DNA of 38,275 nt from assembly GCA_947385425.1 (NCBI GenBank), contig CANDKY010000031.1, positions 1 to 38,275 on the forward strand, given 5' to 3'. The notes beneath the pieces are model-generated. The model did no database searches. It had not been told where the DNA came from and saw only the letters and a program-made list of their open reading frames with translations. A program made the position numbers and the translations under genes. Position 1 is the first letter of the stretch. Every line of letters begins with the position of its first letter. Shown in pieces: positions 1 through 8,324 of the stretch. Origin of the DNA: an uncultured Lachnospiraceae bacterium (GTDB taxonomy: Bacteria; Bacillota; Clostridia; Lachnospirales; Lachnospiraceae).

Positions 1-52
1 GAATGTACTGCTTCATGCTAAAATCGGAATAACTCGGAAATCGGAATAATCC
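1..52. mobile_element. Possible insertion-sequence end at the window edge
   Basis: The motif ATCGGAATAA occurs twice within about 30 bases (near 24-33 and 40-49), separated by CTCGGA. On the minus strand the Rpn-like reading frame loses family resemblance exactly where this sequence begins. Repeated short motifs at an end are typical of IS21-type elements, so this may be the terminus of an element lying to the left. No transposase is visible, so the family assignment is a guess. Confidence 0.3.
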
Positions 53-354
53 ACATTCAGTTTTGCCCCTGTGCTGTCCGTAGCCAGGATATCCAGCCTC
101 ACCGAACGGTTCAGCAGGTTCTCCACAAATACCTGGGTGCGGACGTCCAGCACCTTTAAATCCGGCTTTTCCAGTACAATCTGCAATACCAGTTCTATGC
201 TTGCCGTATCTCCCTCAAAACACTTTGTGAGGAAGTCATCATCAAGCAGGCGAAAGCCTCTTAGCCTCTGTAAATCTTCCTGATGTTTCTGGTCTATCTG
301 TTCCGTCACGGTCAATCTTCCCACCTGCTTTCCTTTCTGTTTTCGTATCTCCAT
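13..354 (-). pseudogene. Rpn/PDDEXK-type nuclease-transposase family protein, truncated
   Basis: The N-terminal ~100 residues (RLTVTEQID, FRLLDDDFLTKCFEGD, QVFVENLLNRSVRLDILATDS) match what I know of the Rpn / PDDEXK_2 family of recombination-promoting nucleases, common in multiple copies in Clostridia. Family members continue with a conserved V-E-V/I-Q-R stretch after the LNV segment, carrying catalytic PD-(D/E)XK residues, and run to about 280-300 residues. Here the frame instead reads a few unrelated residues and stops at 113 aa. The divergence point coincides with the repeated ATCGGAATAA motif at 1-50, so an element appears to have interrupted the gene. The catalytic part is missing, so it is unlikely to be a working nuclease. 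The start is an ATG at 354. Confidence 0.65.
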
Positions 355-446
355 ACTATCATAAACCTCCTGATTTTACAAGCCGGGAGCAGGCACAAAT
401 AGCGCCGCGCATTTCTGAATCCCGGCTTGTTTCCGTTATCGCTTTT

Positions 447-572
447 TTACATCTGCCGTATCTCATTTTTCAGTATACGCTTGATTTTGTTGCTGATGGA
501 ATTACTCTCACCTTGGAGTTCATCGTCACGGGAGAGCCTCTCGTACAGCGGGGTAATCTTGGTTTTCGTCAT
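447..572 (-). pseudogene. N-terminal remnant of a large serine recombinase
   Basis: The 41-residue frame starts MTKTKITPLYERLSRDDE and continues through QGESNSISN. That is the typical N-terminus of TnpX/TndX-like large serine recombinases of Firmicute integrative elements, including the catalytic-serine region (RLSRDDE). After residue ~28 it changes to a short Lys/Arg-rich tail and stops, whereas intact proteins are over 500 residues. A strong AAGGAGG site lies about 8 bases upstream of the ATG. It is best read as the 5' scar of a decayed integrative element. It cannot catalyse recombination because the rest of the catalytic domain and the DNA-binding domains are absent. Confidence 0.6.
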
Positions 573-594
573 AGCGTCTGCCTCCTTACATGAA

Positions 595-663
595 ATATGC
601 TCTAAATGTGTCCTTCACTAACCATGAGAAAATCTCGTGATTAAGAAGTCATTTAGAGCATAT
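595..663. repeat. Inverted repeat upstream of the recombinase remnant
   Basis: A 14-base arm ATATGCTCTAAATG (595-608) is repeated exactly in inverse orientation at 650-663. The loop holds a second small palindrome (GAGAAAATCTC). It lies just upstream of the recombinase remnant start and could be an old operator or a recombination-site remnant. Function is unknown. Confidence 0.6.
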
Positions 664-693
664 ATCACCTGACACAGCCAAGTCAAAATCGCC

Positions 694-722
694 TTAAAAT
701 GAGTCAAAATACAGTCTATAAT
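694..722 (+). promoter_or_regulatory. Candidate promoter
   Basis: TTAAAA (694-699) and a perfect TATAAT (717-722) are separated by 17 bases. The -35 box is weak. Two GTCAAAAT repeats overlap the region. It would transcribe the small frame starting at 833. Confidence 0.35.
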
Positions 723-832
723 TCTTTAGAAATAAAAGGTAAGATATAGCGTACGAAGGGGATGCAGTCTCATAAAAAAGTGAGAAGAAGAGGCTGATAA
801 GGATAGGCGAAAAGAAAGGAGATGTTTGGCTT

Positions 833-1018
833 ATGAGTATGGTAGGATTAAGAAAAAGGGTATTTGAAAAGGGCAGGAGAAGTATACCGGTGAGAGAAAG
901 GATGGCAAAGTATGCAAATGAAATCTATGCGGAATATGGCGCTGAAATTTTATGCGGTATGTTTGCAATGGACGGGAATAAGGACTCTTTGCGGACGTAT
1001 GGGATGCTGAAAAGATAG
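833..1018 (+). CDS. Small hypothetical protein (61 aa)
   Basis: A 61-residue frame, rich in Arg/Lys at its N-terminal half (LRKRVFEKGRR), ends in a mildly hydrophobic stretch. I recognise no family. A GAAAGGAG motif lies about 13 bases upstream of the ATG, a little farther than usual, and a candidate promoter sits at 694-722. It is flanked by mobile-element debris, so it could be a fragment of a lost element or a chance frame. Confidence 0.3.
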   Translation: MSMVGLRKRVFEKGRRSIPVRERMAKYANEIYAEYGAEILCGMFAMDGNKDSLRTYGMLKR

Positions 1019-1153
1019 GCGGCATACAGATGGGAAGCGAAGGAAAAAGAAAAAATAATAAGAAAAAGGAGCCGGTAAAATGCATGGGAAAGCAGGTTAT
1101 CGGTTCTTTTTTTGCCGTGCGCCTGCCGTGCGTATTTGCTGATAGCAGCGCGT

Positions 1154-1209
1154 GCCAGGATGGGATATATGGTTTGCGGCACTATGGAAAGTTCAAGTGA
1201 ATGACATTG
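1154..1209. repeat. Degenerate half copy of palindromic element D
   Basis: The segment matches the right arm of the 189-bp palindromic element at 30471-30659. Shared blocks include GGATATATGGT, TGCGGCAC and a terminal TGACATTG. No clear left arm is present about 190 bases upstream, so this is an eroded or truncated copy. It fills most of the gene-free stretch 1019-1335, together with the promoter at 1264. Confidence 0.6.
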
Positions 1210-1263
1210 CCGGTGGACGGCAGTGCAGATATTATTGTTTTCCGTGAAACTTAAAAGAAACCA

Positions 1264-1292
1264 TTTACAATCGCGTCCTGTTATGTTATTCT
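1264..1292 (+). promoter_or_regulatory. Candidate promoter of the coiled-coil gene
   Basis: TTTACA (1264-1269) and TATTCT (1287-1292) are 17 bases apart and lie about 45 bases upstream of the ATG at 1336. Confidence 0.5.
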
Positions 1293-1335
1293 TGTCTTAT
1301 AAATCATATTACTTATAGGTTACAGGAGGCTGAAA

Positions 1336-1545
1336 ATGGCACGAGGAAAGAAAACATTAACTTTGGATGAGCAGCTTGAAAAGGTTACTTCTGAAATTGA
1401 AGAAATGGAAACAACTTTGAAAGAGTTGAAGAAAGAAAAGAAGGAACTGGAAGAGCAAATCAGGATTAACCGTCTTTCAGAATTGGATGAACTCATTGCT
1501 GCAAGCGGGAAAAGCTTTGACGAGGTGAAGGAACTTTTACAGTAA
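1336..1545 (+). CDS. Small coiled-coil protein (69 aa)
   Basis: After a basic N-terminus (MARGKK), residues ~10-50 are a continuous Glu/Lys/Leu heptad-like stretch, strongly suggesting one long coiled-coil helix. A short conserved-looking C-terminus follows (ELIAASGKSFDEVKELL), resembling a small helical motif. Similar short proteins occur in Lachnospiraceae genomes, sometimes near mobile elements, but I cannot name a function. A CAGGAGG site sits 6 bases before the ATG, and a promoter and downstream hairpin frame it as a monocistronic gene. It is probably real; a structural or adaptor role is only a guess. Confidence 0.6.
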   Translation: MARGKKTLTLDEQLEKVTSEIEEMETTLKELKKEKKELEEQIRINRLSELDELIAASGKSFDEVKELLQ

Positions 1546-1569
1546 GCGTAGAAGTTTGTGAAAGGGAAA

Positions 1570-1610
1570 GGCCGGAAGAAGAAGGGTTTTAAACCATTCT
1601 TTTTCCGGCC
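1570..1610. terminator. Bidirectional hairpin terminator between the coiled-coil gene and potD
   Basis: Arms of about 20 bases (starting GGCCGGAAG and ending TTCCGGCC) pair with two G-T-type mismatches around a short TAAA-containing loop. It lies between two converging stop codons (1545 and 1618). The T-run is weak on both strands. Confidence 0.6.
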
Positions 1611-1617
1611 AAATTCA

Positions 1618-2679
1618 TCAGTTTGATTTCACTTCTTTCCACAGATCATTGTATAGCTGGTCAGCATCTTCGCCCAGGTAGCGGAAAGTTTCCAGGTTGG
1701 AATACTGGGACAGTTCCGGGAAGGCAATCGGCGAGTTGCGGATGTCGTCTTCTTCTATAAGTTCCCTTGCGGCATCGTTGGGAGTGGAGTAGGTAATGTA
1801 TTCAAAATTCTTCAGTGCTATATCGGGCCGGCACATGAAGTCGATGAACTTTTCGGCATTTTCTTTGTTCGGTGCGTTCTTTGTTATTACCCAGGAATCA
1901 ATCCATACGTTGGTCCCTTCTTTTGGGATGACATATTCCAGGTCGGGATTTTCACGCTGGGTATAGATGGCTTCCCCGGAGTAAATAACACCGATGGCGG
2001 CTTCATTGCCGATCATTTTGTCGCGTACCTGGTCAACGACGTAAGCCTGTACCAGGGGTTTTTGATCGATCAGGTCTTGTTTTGCAGTCTCCAGTTCCCC
2101 GGCATCCGTGGAATTCATGGAATAGCCGTTTCGTTTCAGGCTTACCATGAACGCGTCACGGACGGAATCCTGCATCAGGATATTGTCCGCGTATTTTTCA
2201 TCCCAGAGGACGGACCAACTGTCAATGGTCCCGTCCACCATCGTTTTGTTATAGAGAATTCCTACGGTCCCCCAGCAGTAGGGGACGGAATATTTGTTTT
2301 CCGGATCAAATTCCGTGGATTGCTCCCAATATTGGCTGCCGATATTGGCTTTGGCATTGGGGATGTTGTCAAAGTTTAATTCCGCCAGGAGATCGTTGTC
2401 AATTAATTTCTGGATCATATAATCGGAGGGACAGAGGACATCATATTCCGTTGCCCCGGTTTCCACTTTCGGGTACATGATTTCATTTGTCTCATATTCA
2501 TCATAGACAACACGGATACCGGTTTCTTCCTCGAACATCTGCAAAGTTTCCGGATCCAGGTATTCCCCCCAGTTATATACGATTACTTCCCCGTTTTCAC
2601 CGGAAGAAGTATTTCCGCAGCCGGAAAGGGGGAGCAGGAGGGCGGCGGATAAGCAGGCTATGGATAATATTTTTTTCAT
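1618..2679 (-). CDS. potD: Spermidine/putrescine ABC transporter, substrate-binding lipoprotein
   Basis: This is the extracytoplasmic solute-binding protein of a polyamine importer, 353 aa, the usual PotD length. The N-terminus is a lipoprotein signal: MKKILSIACLSAALLLP followed by lipobox L18-S-G-C21, so it should be anchored through Cys21. The mature part begins VIVYNWGEYLDPETL, the hallmark of PotD/PotF proteins, and contains the conserved Asp/Trp-rich ligand-pocket segments (SVPYCWGTVGILYNK, WIDSWVITKNAP). The ATG at 2679 is preferred over one eight codons upstream because it has an AAGGAG site and puts the signal peptide at the start. It is the last gene of the potABCD operon, 70 bases after potC. 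Confidence 0.93.
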   Translation of the reverse strand: MKKILSIACLSAALLLPLSGCGNTSSGENGEVIVYNWGEYLDPETLQMFEEETGIRVVYDEYETNEIMYPKVETGATEYDVLCPSDYMIQKLIDNDLLAELNFDNIPNAKANIGSQYWEQSTEFDPENKYSVPYCWGTVGILYNKTMVDGTIDSWSVLWDEKYADNILMQDSVRDAFMVSLKRNGYSMNSTDAGELETAKQDLIDQKPLVQAYVVDQVRDKMIGNEAAIGVIYSGEAIYTQRENPDLEYVIPKEGTNVWIDSWVITKNAPNKENAEKFIDFMCRPDIALKNFEYITYSTPNDAARELIEEDDIRNSPIAFPELSQYSNLETFRYLGEDADQLYNDLWKEVKSN

Positions 2680-2749
2680 TCTGTTTTTCTCCTTATCATG
2701 CATTGTATTACTTATTATTTTTCTTTTTTGGACTGTCCCGGATATTTGA

Positions 2750-3547
2750 TTACCCTGTTTTTACAGTCTGTATTTTCCCCCTTTTTTCTTTCGGCGCTTT
2801 GTTGACAAGGAAAAGCAGGAGCAGCACCGTTACAAAAATAATGGTGGAAAGGGCGTACATTTCCGGTTTAATCCCCTTTTTCACTTCGGTATAGATCTTG
2901 GTGGAAAGGGTATCCACGCCCGCGCCTTTGGTGAAATGGGTGATGATGAAATCGTCAAGGGAAATCGTAAACGCCATCAGGTAGCCGGACAGCACGCCCG
3001 GGAGGATATCAGGGAACACCACTTTGAAAAAGGCTTTAAGCGGCGGCGCGCCCAAGTCCAGGGCCGCTTCATATACGCTGGCATCCACCTGCCTGATACG
3101 GGGCATGACGCTCAGTACCACGTAGGGGATGCAGAAGGTAATGTGGGAGAGCAGTATGGTGCCCAGCCCGAATTTTAACCCGAAACTGATAAAAAGCAGC
3201 ATCAATGAAATACCGGTAACAATTTCCGCATCCAGCATGGGGATATTGGTGATCCCCATCATAACGGCCCTGGAACGCCGTCCCATCCGGTTGATGGCGA
3301 TACAGGCGACTGTGCCGATAACTACCGCGACAAAGGAAGCGATAAAAGCGATCAGCAGCGTATTCCAGAGGGCCTGCATAATCTCACGGTTCCGGAAAAG
3401 GTCTGCATACCATTTCAGGCTGAAACCGCCCCATTTCGCCCTTGTACGGCTGGCATTGAAGGACAGCATCATGAGGGTCAGGATGGGGGCGTAAAGGAAA
3501 AGGAAAATCAGCCCTACATATATTTTTTGCGCCGTTGTTTTGATCAT
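2750..3547 (-). CDS. potC: Spermidine/putrescine ABC transporter permease PotC
   Basis: An integral membrane permease of 265 aa with about six predicted transmembrane segments (first at ~10-30, last at ~235-255). The cytoplasmic EAA loop (YEAALDLGAPPLKAFFKVVFPDILPG, ~residues 160-185) is the coupling site for the ATPase. LDDFIITHFTKG, typical of PotC, follows. It heterodimerises with PotB to form the transport channel. Its start overlaps the potB stop by four bases (ATGA-type), implying translational coupling. Confidence 0.93.
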   Translation of the reverse strand: MIKTTAQKIYVGLIFLFLYAPILTLMMLSFNASRTRAKWGGFSLKWYADLFRNREIMQALWNTLLIAFIASFVAVVIGTVACIAINRMGRRSRAVMMGITNIPMLDAEIVTGISLMLLFISFGLKFGLGTILLSHITFCIPYVVLSVMPRIRQVDASVYEAALDLGAPPLKAFFKVVFPDILPGVLSGYLMAFTISLDDFIITHFTKGAGVDTLSTKIYTEVKKGIKPEMYALSTIIFVTVLLLLFLVNKAPKEKRGKIQTVKTG

Positions 3548-4386
3548 AGCATATTTCCCTCCCCGTTTTTATCAAAGACAGCGGAAATAACCATGTTGAA
3601 GATAATGAATATCATCAAAACAATGGAAAGCCCGCTTCCCAGGTGCCAGTTGCCTGCCTGGGTAAATTCTTCTTCGATGACGTTTCCGATTAAAAGTATT
3701 TTGCTCCCGCCCAGCAGTTTGCTGATGACAAAGGTCGTAAGGGCCGGGACAAAAACCATAGTGACGCCGCTGATCACCCCCGGTATGGTGAGCGGAAAAG
3801 TGATTTTAAAAAAGGTCTGGAGTTCGTTTGCGCCTAAGTCCCTCGCCGCGTTTATTACATTTGGATCTACCTTTACCAGGGAGTTATAAATGGGCAGCAC
3901 CATAAACGGCAGGAAGTTGTATACCATGCCGAGGATGATGGCTGCGGGCGTATTGATGATATTGAGCGGAGGTATATGTAAAAATTCCAAAATATTGTTG
4001 ATAACCCCGTTTTTTTCCAGGAGTGTCTGCCATGCCAGTGTCCGCAGCAGGAAATTCATCCACATGGGCAGAATGAAAATCAATACGATAAAGCTGTGCT
4101 GGTTTACATTCATATTGGCAAGGATCATGGCCAGTGGATAGGCTAACAGGAAGCAAATCAGCGTGCTGACGAACGACAGGCAGACGGAAAGCCAGAGCGC
4201 TTTTGCATGTTCGGCGCCCAGGATGGCCGCAACATTTTCCAGCGTAAAGGCGCCGGAGCGGTCTGTCAGCCCGTAATAAAATACCATTGCCAGCGGCACT
4301 ATGATAAAAAGGGTTTCCCACAGAAGGAAAGGGGCGGACAGAAGCCTGCCTGCCGGTTTGTTATGTTTCACAGTATTAAGCTTCAA
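3544..4386 (-). CDS. potB: Spermidine/putrescine ABC transporter permease PotB
   Basis: 280 aa, six predicted membrane helices. The EAA loop reads [26 protein letters not shown] (~residues 183-208). PotB signatures include [14 protein letters not shown] and [18 protein letters not shown]. It pairs with PotC. Its start lies 11 bases inside the 3' end of potA, so the two are translationally coupled. No anomaly was seen. Confidence 0.93.
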   Translation of the reverse strand: MKLNTVKHNKPAGRLLSAPFLLWETLFIIVPLAMVFYYGLTDRSGAFTLENVAAILGAEHAKALWLSVCLSFVSTLICFLLAYPLAMILANMNVNQHSFIVLIFILPMWMNFLLRTLAWQTLLEKNGVINNILEFLHIPPLNIINTPAAIILGMVYNFLPFMVLPIYNSLVKVDPNVINAARDLGANELQTFFKITFPLTIPGVISGVTMVFVPALTTFVISKLLGGSKILLIGNVIEEEFTQAGNWHLGSGLSIVLMIFIIFNMVISAVFDKNGEGNML

Positions 4387-5449
4387 GTTGCGCAGCCTCC
4401 TCGTCTTCGGATTCCGGTTTATTCATGATCTGGATGTTGAACGGGTTCACGCGGATACCGACCTGTGTCCCTACAGGGAACAGTTGGGTGGAATGGACGA
4501 GCCATTCAAAACCGTTTGCCATTACTTCCATTTCATAGTGGACGCCTTTGAAAATCAGGTGGGTAACAGTACCCTGTATGACGCCTTCCTCCGGTTTAAC
4601 CAATTCCACGTCTTCGGGGCGGATGACGACATCCACAGGTTTGTTTGTACCGAACCCGGTATCTACGCAGGCGAACCTGGCGCCCAGGATGGAAACAAGT
4701 TTATCCTCCAGCATAATGGAATCGATAATGTTGCTGTCCCCGATAAAATCGGCGACAAAAGCATTTTCCGGTTCGTTGTAGATGGTTTCCGGCGATCCGA
4801 TCTGCTGGATGTAGCCCTGGTTCATGACAACGATGGTGTCGGACATGGTGAGGGCTTCCTCCTGATCGTGGGTGACATATATAAAAGTGATGCCGAGTTC
4901 GTTTTTCAGACGTATCAATTCATATTGCATATCCTGCCGGAGCTTTAAGTCCAATGCCCCTAACGGTTCGTCCAGAAGGAGGACTTTCGGCTCGTTTACG
5001 ATAGCCCTGGCAATGGCAATACGCTGCTGCTGGCCGCCGCTTAAGGAATTGGGCATACGTTTTTCGTAACCCTCCAGGTTGACCAGTTTTAAGGCGTATT
5101 TGATTTTATCGTCTATATAGCTCTTTGGTTTATTTTTGATTTTCAGGCCGAAGGCAATGTTTTCCGCGATATCCATGTGGGTAAAGAGGGCGTATTTCTG
5201 GAAAACGGTATTGAGCTGCCTTTTATTCGGCGGCAGGGAGGTGATGTCTTTGCCGTCAAAAACGACACGTCCTTTATCCGGGGAGACGAATCCGCCCAAA
5301 ATACGAAGCGTAGTGGTTTTGCCGCAGCCGCTGGGGCCTAAAAGCGTCAGGAATTCATTTTCATGGACATTTAAGTCCAGTTCATCCAATACCAACTCAC
5401 CGTCAAAGGATTTGGAAATATCAATTAAGTTAATCAGTTCTTTCTTCAT
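4376..5449 (-). CDS. potA: Spermidine/putrescine ABC transporter ATP-binding protein
   Basis: 357 aa. The nucleotide-binding domain has Walker [10 protein letters not shown] (38-46), Q-loop FQKYALF (~83), signature LSGGQQQR (136-143), Walker B VLLLDEP (156-162) and H-loop His194 ([10 protein letters not shown]). The C-terminal ~110 residues form the TOBE-type regulatory domain ([16 protein letters not shown]), which in PotA-type importers helps subunit contact and feedback control. It energises polyamine import through PotB/PotC. It lies 81 bases downstream of the XRE-cupin regulator gene and is probably cotranscribed from that gene's promoter. Confidence 0.95.
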   Translation of the reverse strand: MKKELINLIDISKSFDGELVLDELDLNVHENEFLTLLGPSGCGKTTTLRILGGFVSPDKGRVVFDGKDITSLPPNKRQLNTVFQKYALFTHMDIAENIAFGLKIKNKPKSYIDDKIKYALKLVNLEGYEKRMPNSLSGGQQQRIAIARAIVNEPKVLLLDEPLGALDLKLRQDMQYELIRLKNELGITFIYVTHDQEEALTMSDTIVVMNQGYIQQIGSPETIYNEPENAFVADFIGDSNIIDSIMLEDKLVSILGARFACVDTGFGTNKPVDVVIRPEDVELVKPEEGVIQGTVTHLIFKGVHYEMEVMANGFEWLVHSTQLFPVGTQVGIRVNPFNIQIMNKPESEDEEAAQLEA

Positions 5450-5530
5450 GGCAGCGGCCTCCGGTATATGTATAATCTGTTGTTTCCCTTCTGCGGCAGC
5501 CGGCAGAAGGTTTGCGGTATGTTTTTTATA

Positions 5531-6073
5531 TTAAAAACTGGGCGGTGAACTTACCCATAAAATAGCGGCTCCGGTCTTGCTGTTTGCCGTGATATAATGG
5601 GTGGTGTCAGGGCGGAAATAAAAGGATTCGCCTTTTTTTGCCCGTATTTTCTTTTTGCCCAGTATAATGGTTATGCTCCCCGACAGCACATAGCCGAATT
5701 CTTCGCCTTCGTGGGGATTGTCGGGGTAGGTGGAGCCGCCCGGCTGCAGGGTAAGGCGGATGGGTTCCATGATGTTTTTCTGTGCGTTGGGGATAATCCA
5801 CTCCACTGTGTTGCCCAGTTCCTTATCTATCTTTTCAAAATAATCCGCATCGTGGAAGACAATCTGTTCTTCCTGGGGCGTTTCGGAAAAAAATTCCTGA
5901 AGATCGGTTCCAAGGCACTGCAGGATGTCTACCAGTGTGGCGATGCTTGGGGAAGTGAGGTCGCGTTCCAACTGGGAAATGAACCCTTTGGACAATTCGC
6001 TGCGGTCGGCAAGCTCCTCCTGTGTCAGCCCTTTCTGCATTCTTAATTCCTTTAACCGGTTTCCTATTTCCAT
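5531..6073 (-). CDS. XRE-family regulator with C-terminal cupin (polyamine operon regulator)
   Basis: 180 aa. Residues ~5-60 form a classic Cro/C1 helix-turn-helix (LKELRMQKGLTQEELAD, SKGFISQLERD). Residues ~105-175 form a small cupin_2 beta-barrel (GEEFGYVLSGSITIILG, GESFYFRPDTTHYI). XRE-cupin proteins such as PuuR regulate polyamine or amino-acid genes, with the cupin likely sensing a small ligand. Its position as first gene before potABCD supports a role as local regulator. Two palindromes just downstream of its -10 box fit autorepression. Ligand and direction of control are inferred only. Confidence 0.88.
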   Translation of the reverse strand: MEIGNRLKELRMQKGLTQEELADRSELSKGFISQLERDLTSPSIATLVDILQCLGTDLQEFFSETPQEEQIVFHDADYFEKIDKELGNTVEWIIPNAQKNIMEPIRLTLQPGGSTYPDNPHEGEEFGYVLSGSITIILGKKKIRAKKGESFYFRPDTTHYITANSKTGAAILWVSSPPSF

Positions 6074-6295
6074 AGATTTACCCCATTTCTGATTTCCGGC
6101 CGGGCAGGGGAGATTTTCCCCTGCCTTGCGCCCGTTTTGCTGTCCGGGCCTTTAAAGCGGCAATTTGGTTTTACGCCTGTTTGCCTATGTCCGTATGCCT
6201 GCCTGACGGCATTTTGCGGAAATAAATTTCCATACATATTTTAAAAGATTTTCAAATATGCTCTGGCAGGAATTGCTGCGGGTTATAAAAATAAT

Positions 6296-6321
6296 AAACT
6301 AAAAGTTTACTGATACTAAAC
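6296..6321 (-). promoter_or_regulatory. Candidate operators for the XRE-cupin regulator
   Basis: Two overlapping palindromes lie just downstream of the -10 box. One is the perfect 13-mer AAACTAAAAGTTT (6296-6308). The other is the imperfect 17-mer GTTTACTGATACTAAAC (6305-6321) with GTTTA/TAAAC half-sites. The placement is that of a repressor site. The link to the regulator is inferred from position. Confidence 0.5.
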
Positions 6322-6335
6322 AAACGCTGATATCC

Positions 6336-6363
6336 ATTATACTATGTAGCGGACGAATGTCAA
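6336..6363 (-). promoter_or_regulatory. Promoter of the regulator-potABCD operon
   Basis: On the minus strand TTGACA (6358-6363) is followed after 16 bases by TATAAT (6336-6341). Both boxes are perfect consensus. It points toward the regulator start at 6073, leaving a leader of roughly 255 bases in which I see only the palindromes at 6296-6321. Confidence 0.8.
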
Positions 6364-6401
6364 TAGGGAATATGATAAACTTTGAGGGCGCTTAGATTTG
6401 T

Positions 6402-6446
6402 CGTTACAGTTCACTCCGCGCCCTATGCGCGGAGTGAACTGTAACG
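6402..6446. repeat. Perfect 20-bp stem palindrome
   Basis: CGTTACAGTTCACTCCGCGC (6402-6421) is exactly inverted at 6427-6446 around a 5-base loop. A GATTTGT direct repeat borders both sides, with the right copy sharing the last stem base. Similar hairpins are frequent in Lachnospiraceae intergenic DNA (recollection, not checked). It sits between the divergently placed regulator promoter and the 3' end of the nuclease gene. It could also stop transcription, though no T-run follows. Confidence 0.75.
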
Positions 6447-6481
6447 ATTTGTCCGGACGGGACAGAAAATTGCTGCTGTGG

Positions 6482-8050
6482 TTAACGAAATTGTTCTATT
6501 ATGCATTCATGCTCTTTTTTCTCATTGTAATTGATGCCGACAAGTAGTATGTTTCCTGTGTAGGTTTTAATCCAATCCGCATATTTTTTGTCTTTTATCT
6601 GTGCGATAGCCCCGTCTGCGGATTTTTTCCATTTCAGTTCAATGAGCAGGGCCGGATGGTTAATATTTGGCCTGGGGAGATATACAATATCCGCGAATCC
6701 TTTTCCGGAAGGAAGTTTCATCAAGGGAGGCAGATAATACGTTTTGGCGCTGTAATATGCCATGAGGACCGTGCATTTCAGTGAATTTTCATCATTGTAT
6801 TTGAGGATGGAGGAAGTTTCGCTGTGGATTGCCGCCAAACCGTCTGCCACGGCTTTTCCGTCCATTGCCCATGTACTTTCCAGGAGATCAGCGGAGCGTA
6901 CAAGGGACTGGCTGACCCCGTCCCAGCCGGGGCCTTCCACCGCGTTTAAGAATTCCAGGGAAACTTCCTGGTTCGGGATGGATGCCTCATTTGTTTCTTC
7001 ATTAAACGTTAAATACCCAAGATGGATCAGAAGGGTCAGTATATCATCCTTTGTCTGGAAAGTGGTCATATCGTTCTGGAATTTACCGGTATTAATTTTG
7101 TACCGCCCGTTTCCGAGCATTTCAATAACGGCTTCTTTTAAACCGTCAAAATTTTGGTCAATATATATTTTAAGCGCTTCATAAGTTTCCGTACCGGTCC
7201 AGTAACTTTTGAATTTTTTCCATGTAAGTACGTCGGCAACGGATTTGGGATTATAAATATGGATAGTTCCTAACTGATACCCGTCATACCAGCGTTCAAC
7301 TTCCGTATAATCCATTTCCTGCATCCGGCATTGTTCCTGTACTTCTTCTTTTGTAAATCCAAAATATTTTCCCATATTTTTTGATTCTATCATGGAATAT
7401 TCATCAAAAATGTTGAGAGCCGAGTGTTCCCCGTATTTTTTGATGGGAAGAATTCCGGTCATATATGCCAGTTCGACGTACTGTGCGCCTTTGAAAAGCC
7501 CCCTTAAAAAATCCAGGTAGGCTTTCTGGATATCCTGACGCTGTTTTGCAAAACGGAACACGCAGTCCCATTCGTCTATAATGAAAATAAAGCCTTTTCC
7601 CGTATGTGCGTAAATTTGTCTCAGAATACCTGGAAGCCCGTAAGCATCCCGCATAAAGCAGTCCCCAAATGCCAGTTCCAGTTCTTTTATTACAGCATCC
7701 TGGATTTTTTCGATAAAAATGTCCAGATGGAATTTTTGAAAGATAAATTGCTGTATATCCAGCCGGATTACATTATGCCGGTTCAGGTGTGTTTTATAGG
7801 TACTTTCTTTTTCAATCTTTTTTCCGGCAAAAAGATTGGCCGAATCACAGCCTTTGCCGTAATAGGCGGCAAGCATGTCGGCGGCCATGGATTTGCCAAA
7901 CCGCCGCGGGCGGCTGAGGCAGACATACTTTAACCGGGATTTGTTCAGCTTCCGGTTTATAAGGGAAATCAATTCTGTTTTATCGATATAGAGCTCGTCT
8001 GTTATTGCCTGTCTGAAGGCTTCATTGCCTGGATTTAAATATAGTCCCAT
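6482..8050 (-). CDS. AAA-ATPase_like / PD-(D/E)XK nuclease-like protein
   Basis: 522 aa from the ATG at 8050, chosen because GGGAGTAAGGAA precedes it; an in-frame ATG eight codons upstream lacks a site. N-terminal AAA-ATPase_like domain: Walker A with the family hallmark SRPRRFGKS (~residues 46-54) and Walker B FIFIIDEWD (~160). The C-terminal domain (~last 100 residues: GFADIVYLPRP, ALLIELKWKK, AIAQIKDKKYA) has the D...E-x-K arrangement of PD-(D/E)XK nucleases (DUF1703 type). These proteins are abundant paralogues in gut Clostridia and Bacteroidetes; their role is unestablished. It appears intact. A truncated relative lies at 24376, upstream of nhaC. Confidence 0.85.
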   Translation of the reverse strand: MGLYLNPGNEAFRQAITDELYIDKTELISLINRKLNKSRLKYVCLSRPRRFGKSMAADMLAAYYGKGCDSANLFAGKKIEKESTYKTHLNRHNVIRLDIQQFIFQKFHLDIFIEKIQDAVIKELELAFGDCFMRDAYGLPGILRQIYAHTGKGFIFIIDEWDCVFRFAKQRQDIQKAYLDFLRGLFKGAQYVELAYMTGILPIKKYGEHSALNIFDEYSMIESKNMGKYFGFTKEEVQEQCRMQEMDYTEVERWYDGYQLGTIHIYNPKSVADVLTWKKFKSYWTGTETYEALKIYIDQNFDGLKEAVIEMLGNGRYKINTGKFQNDMTTFQTKDDILTLLIHLGYLTFNEETNEASIPNQEVSLEFLNAVEGPGWDGVSQSLVRSADLLESTWAMDGKAVADGLAAIHSETSSILKYNDENSLKCTVLMAYYSAKTYYLPPLMKLPSGKGFADIVYLPRPNINHPALLIELKWKKSADGAIAQIKDKKYADWIKTYTGNILLVGINYNEKKEHECIIEQFR

Positions 8051-8257
8051 GGGTTCCTTACTCCCTTTTGGCATTTTGATAATTTTTTTTGTTTTCTGTT
8101 ATATCTTAACATGGGGATGCTGTTGCCCGCAAGAAAGATTTCCACCTGTGCGGTTGGCACCGGGACTGCGCTATGTTATATTTTAGATTGCCCTGATTGT
8201 AGGATGTTCAGAAAGAAAAACACAATATGCTTTTAAAGATGAGAGAACTGCTTTTCA

Positions 8258-8286
8258 TTGATTATTGCCGTATTTTTGAGTATAAT
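8258..8286 (+). promoter_or_regulatory. Promoter of the YitT-family gene
   Basis: TTGATT (8258-8263) and a perfect TATAAT (8281-8286) are 17 bases apart, about 40 bases upstream of the start codon. Confidence 0.7.
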
Positions 8287-8324
8287 ATAAAAAAGTTATC
8301 CTAAGAAGAGGGAAGGTGGAGCAG

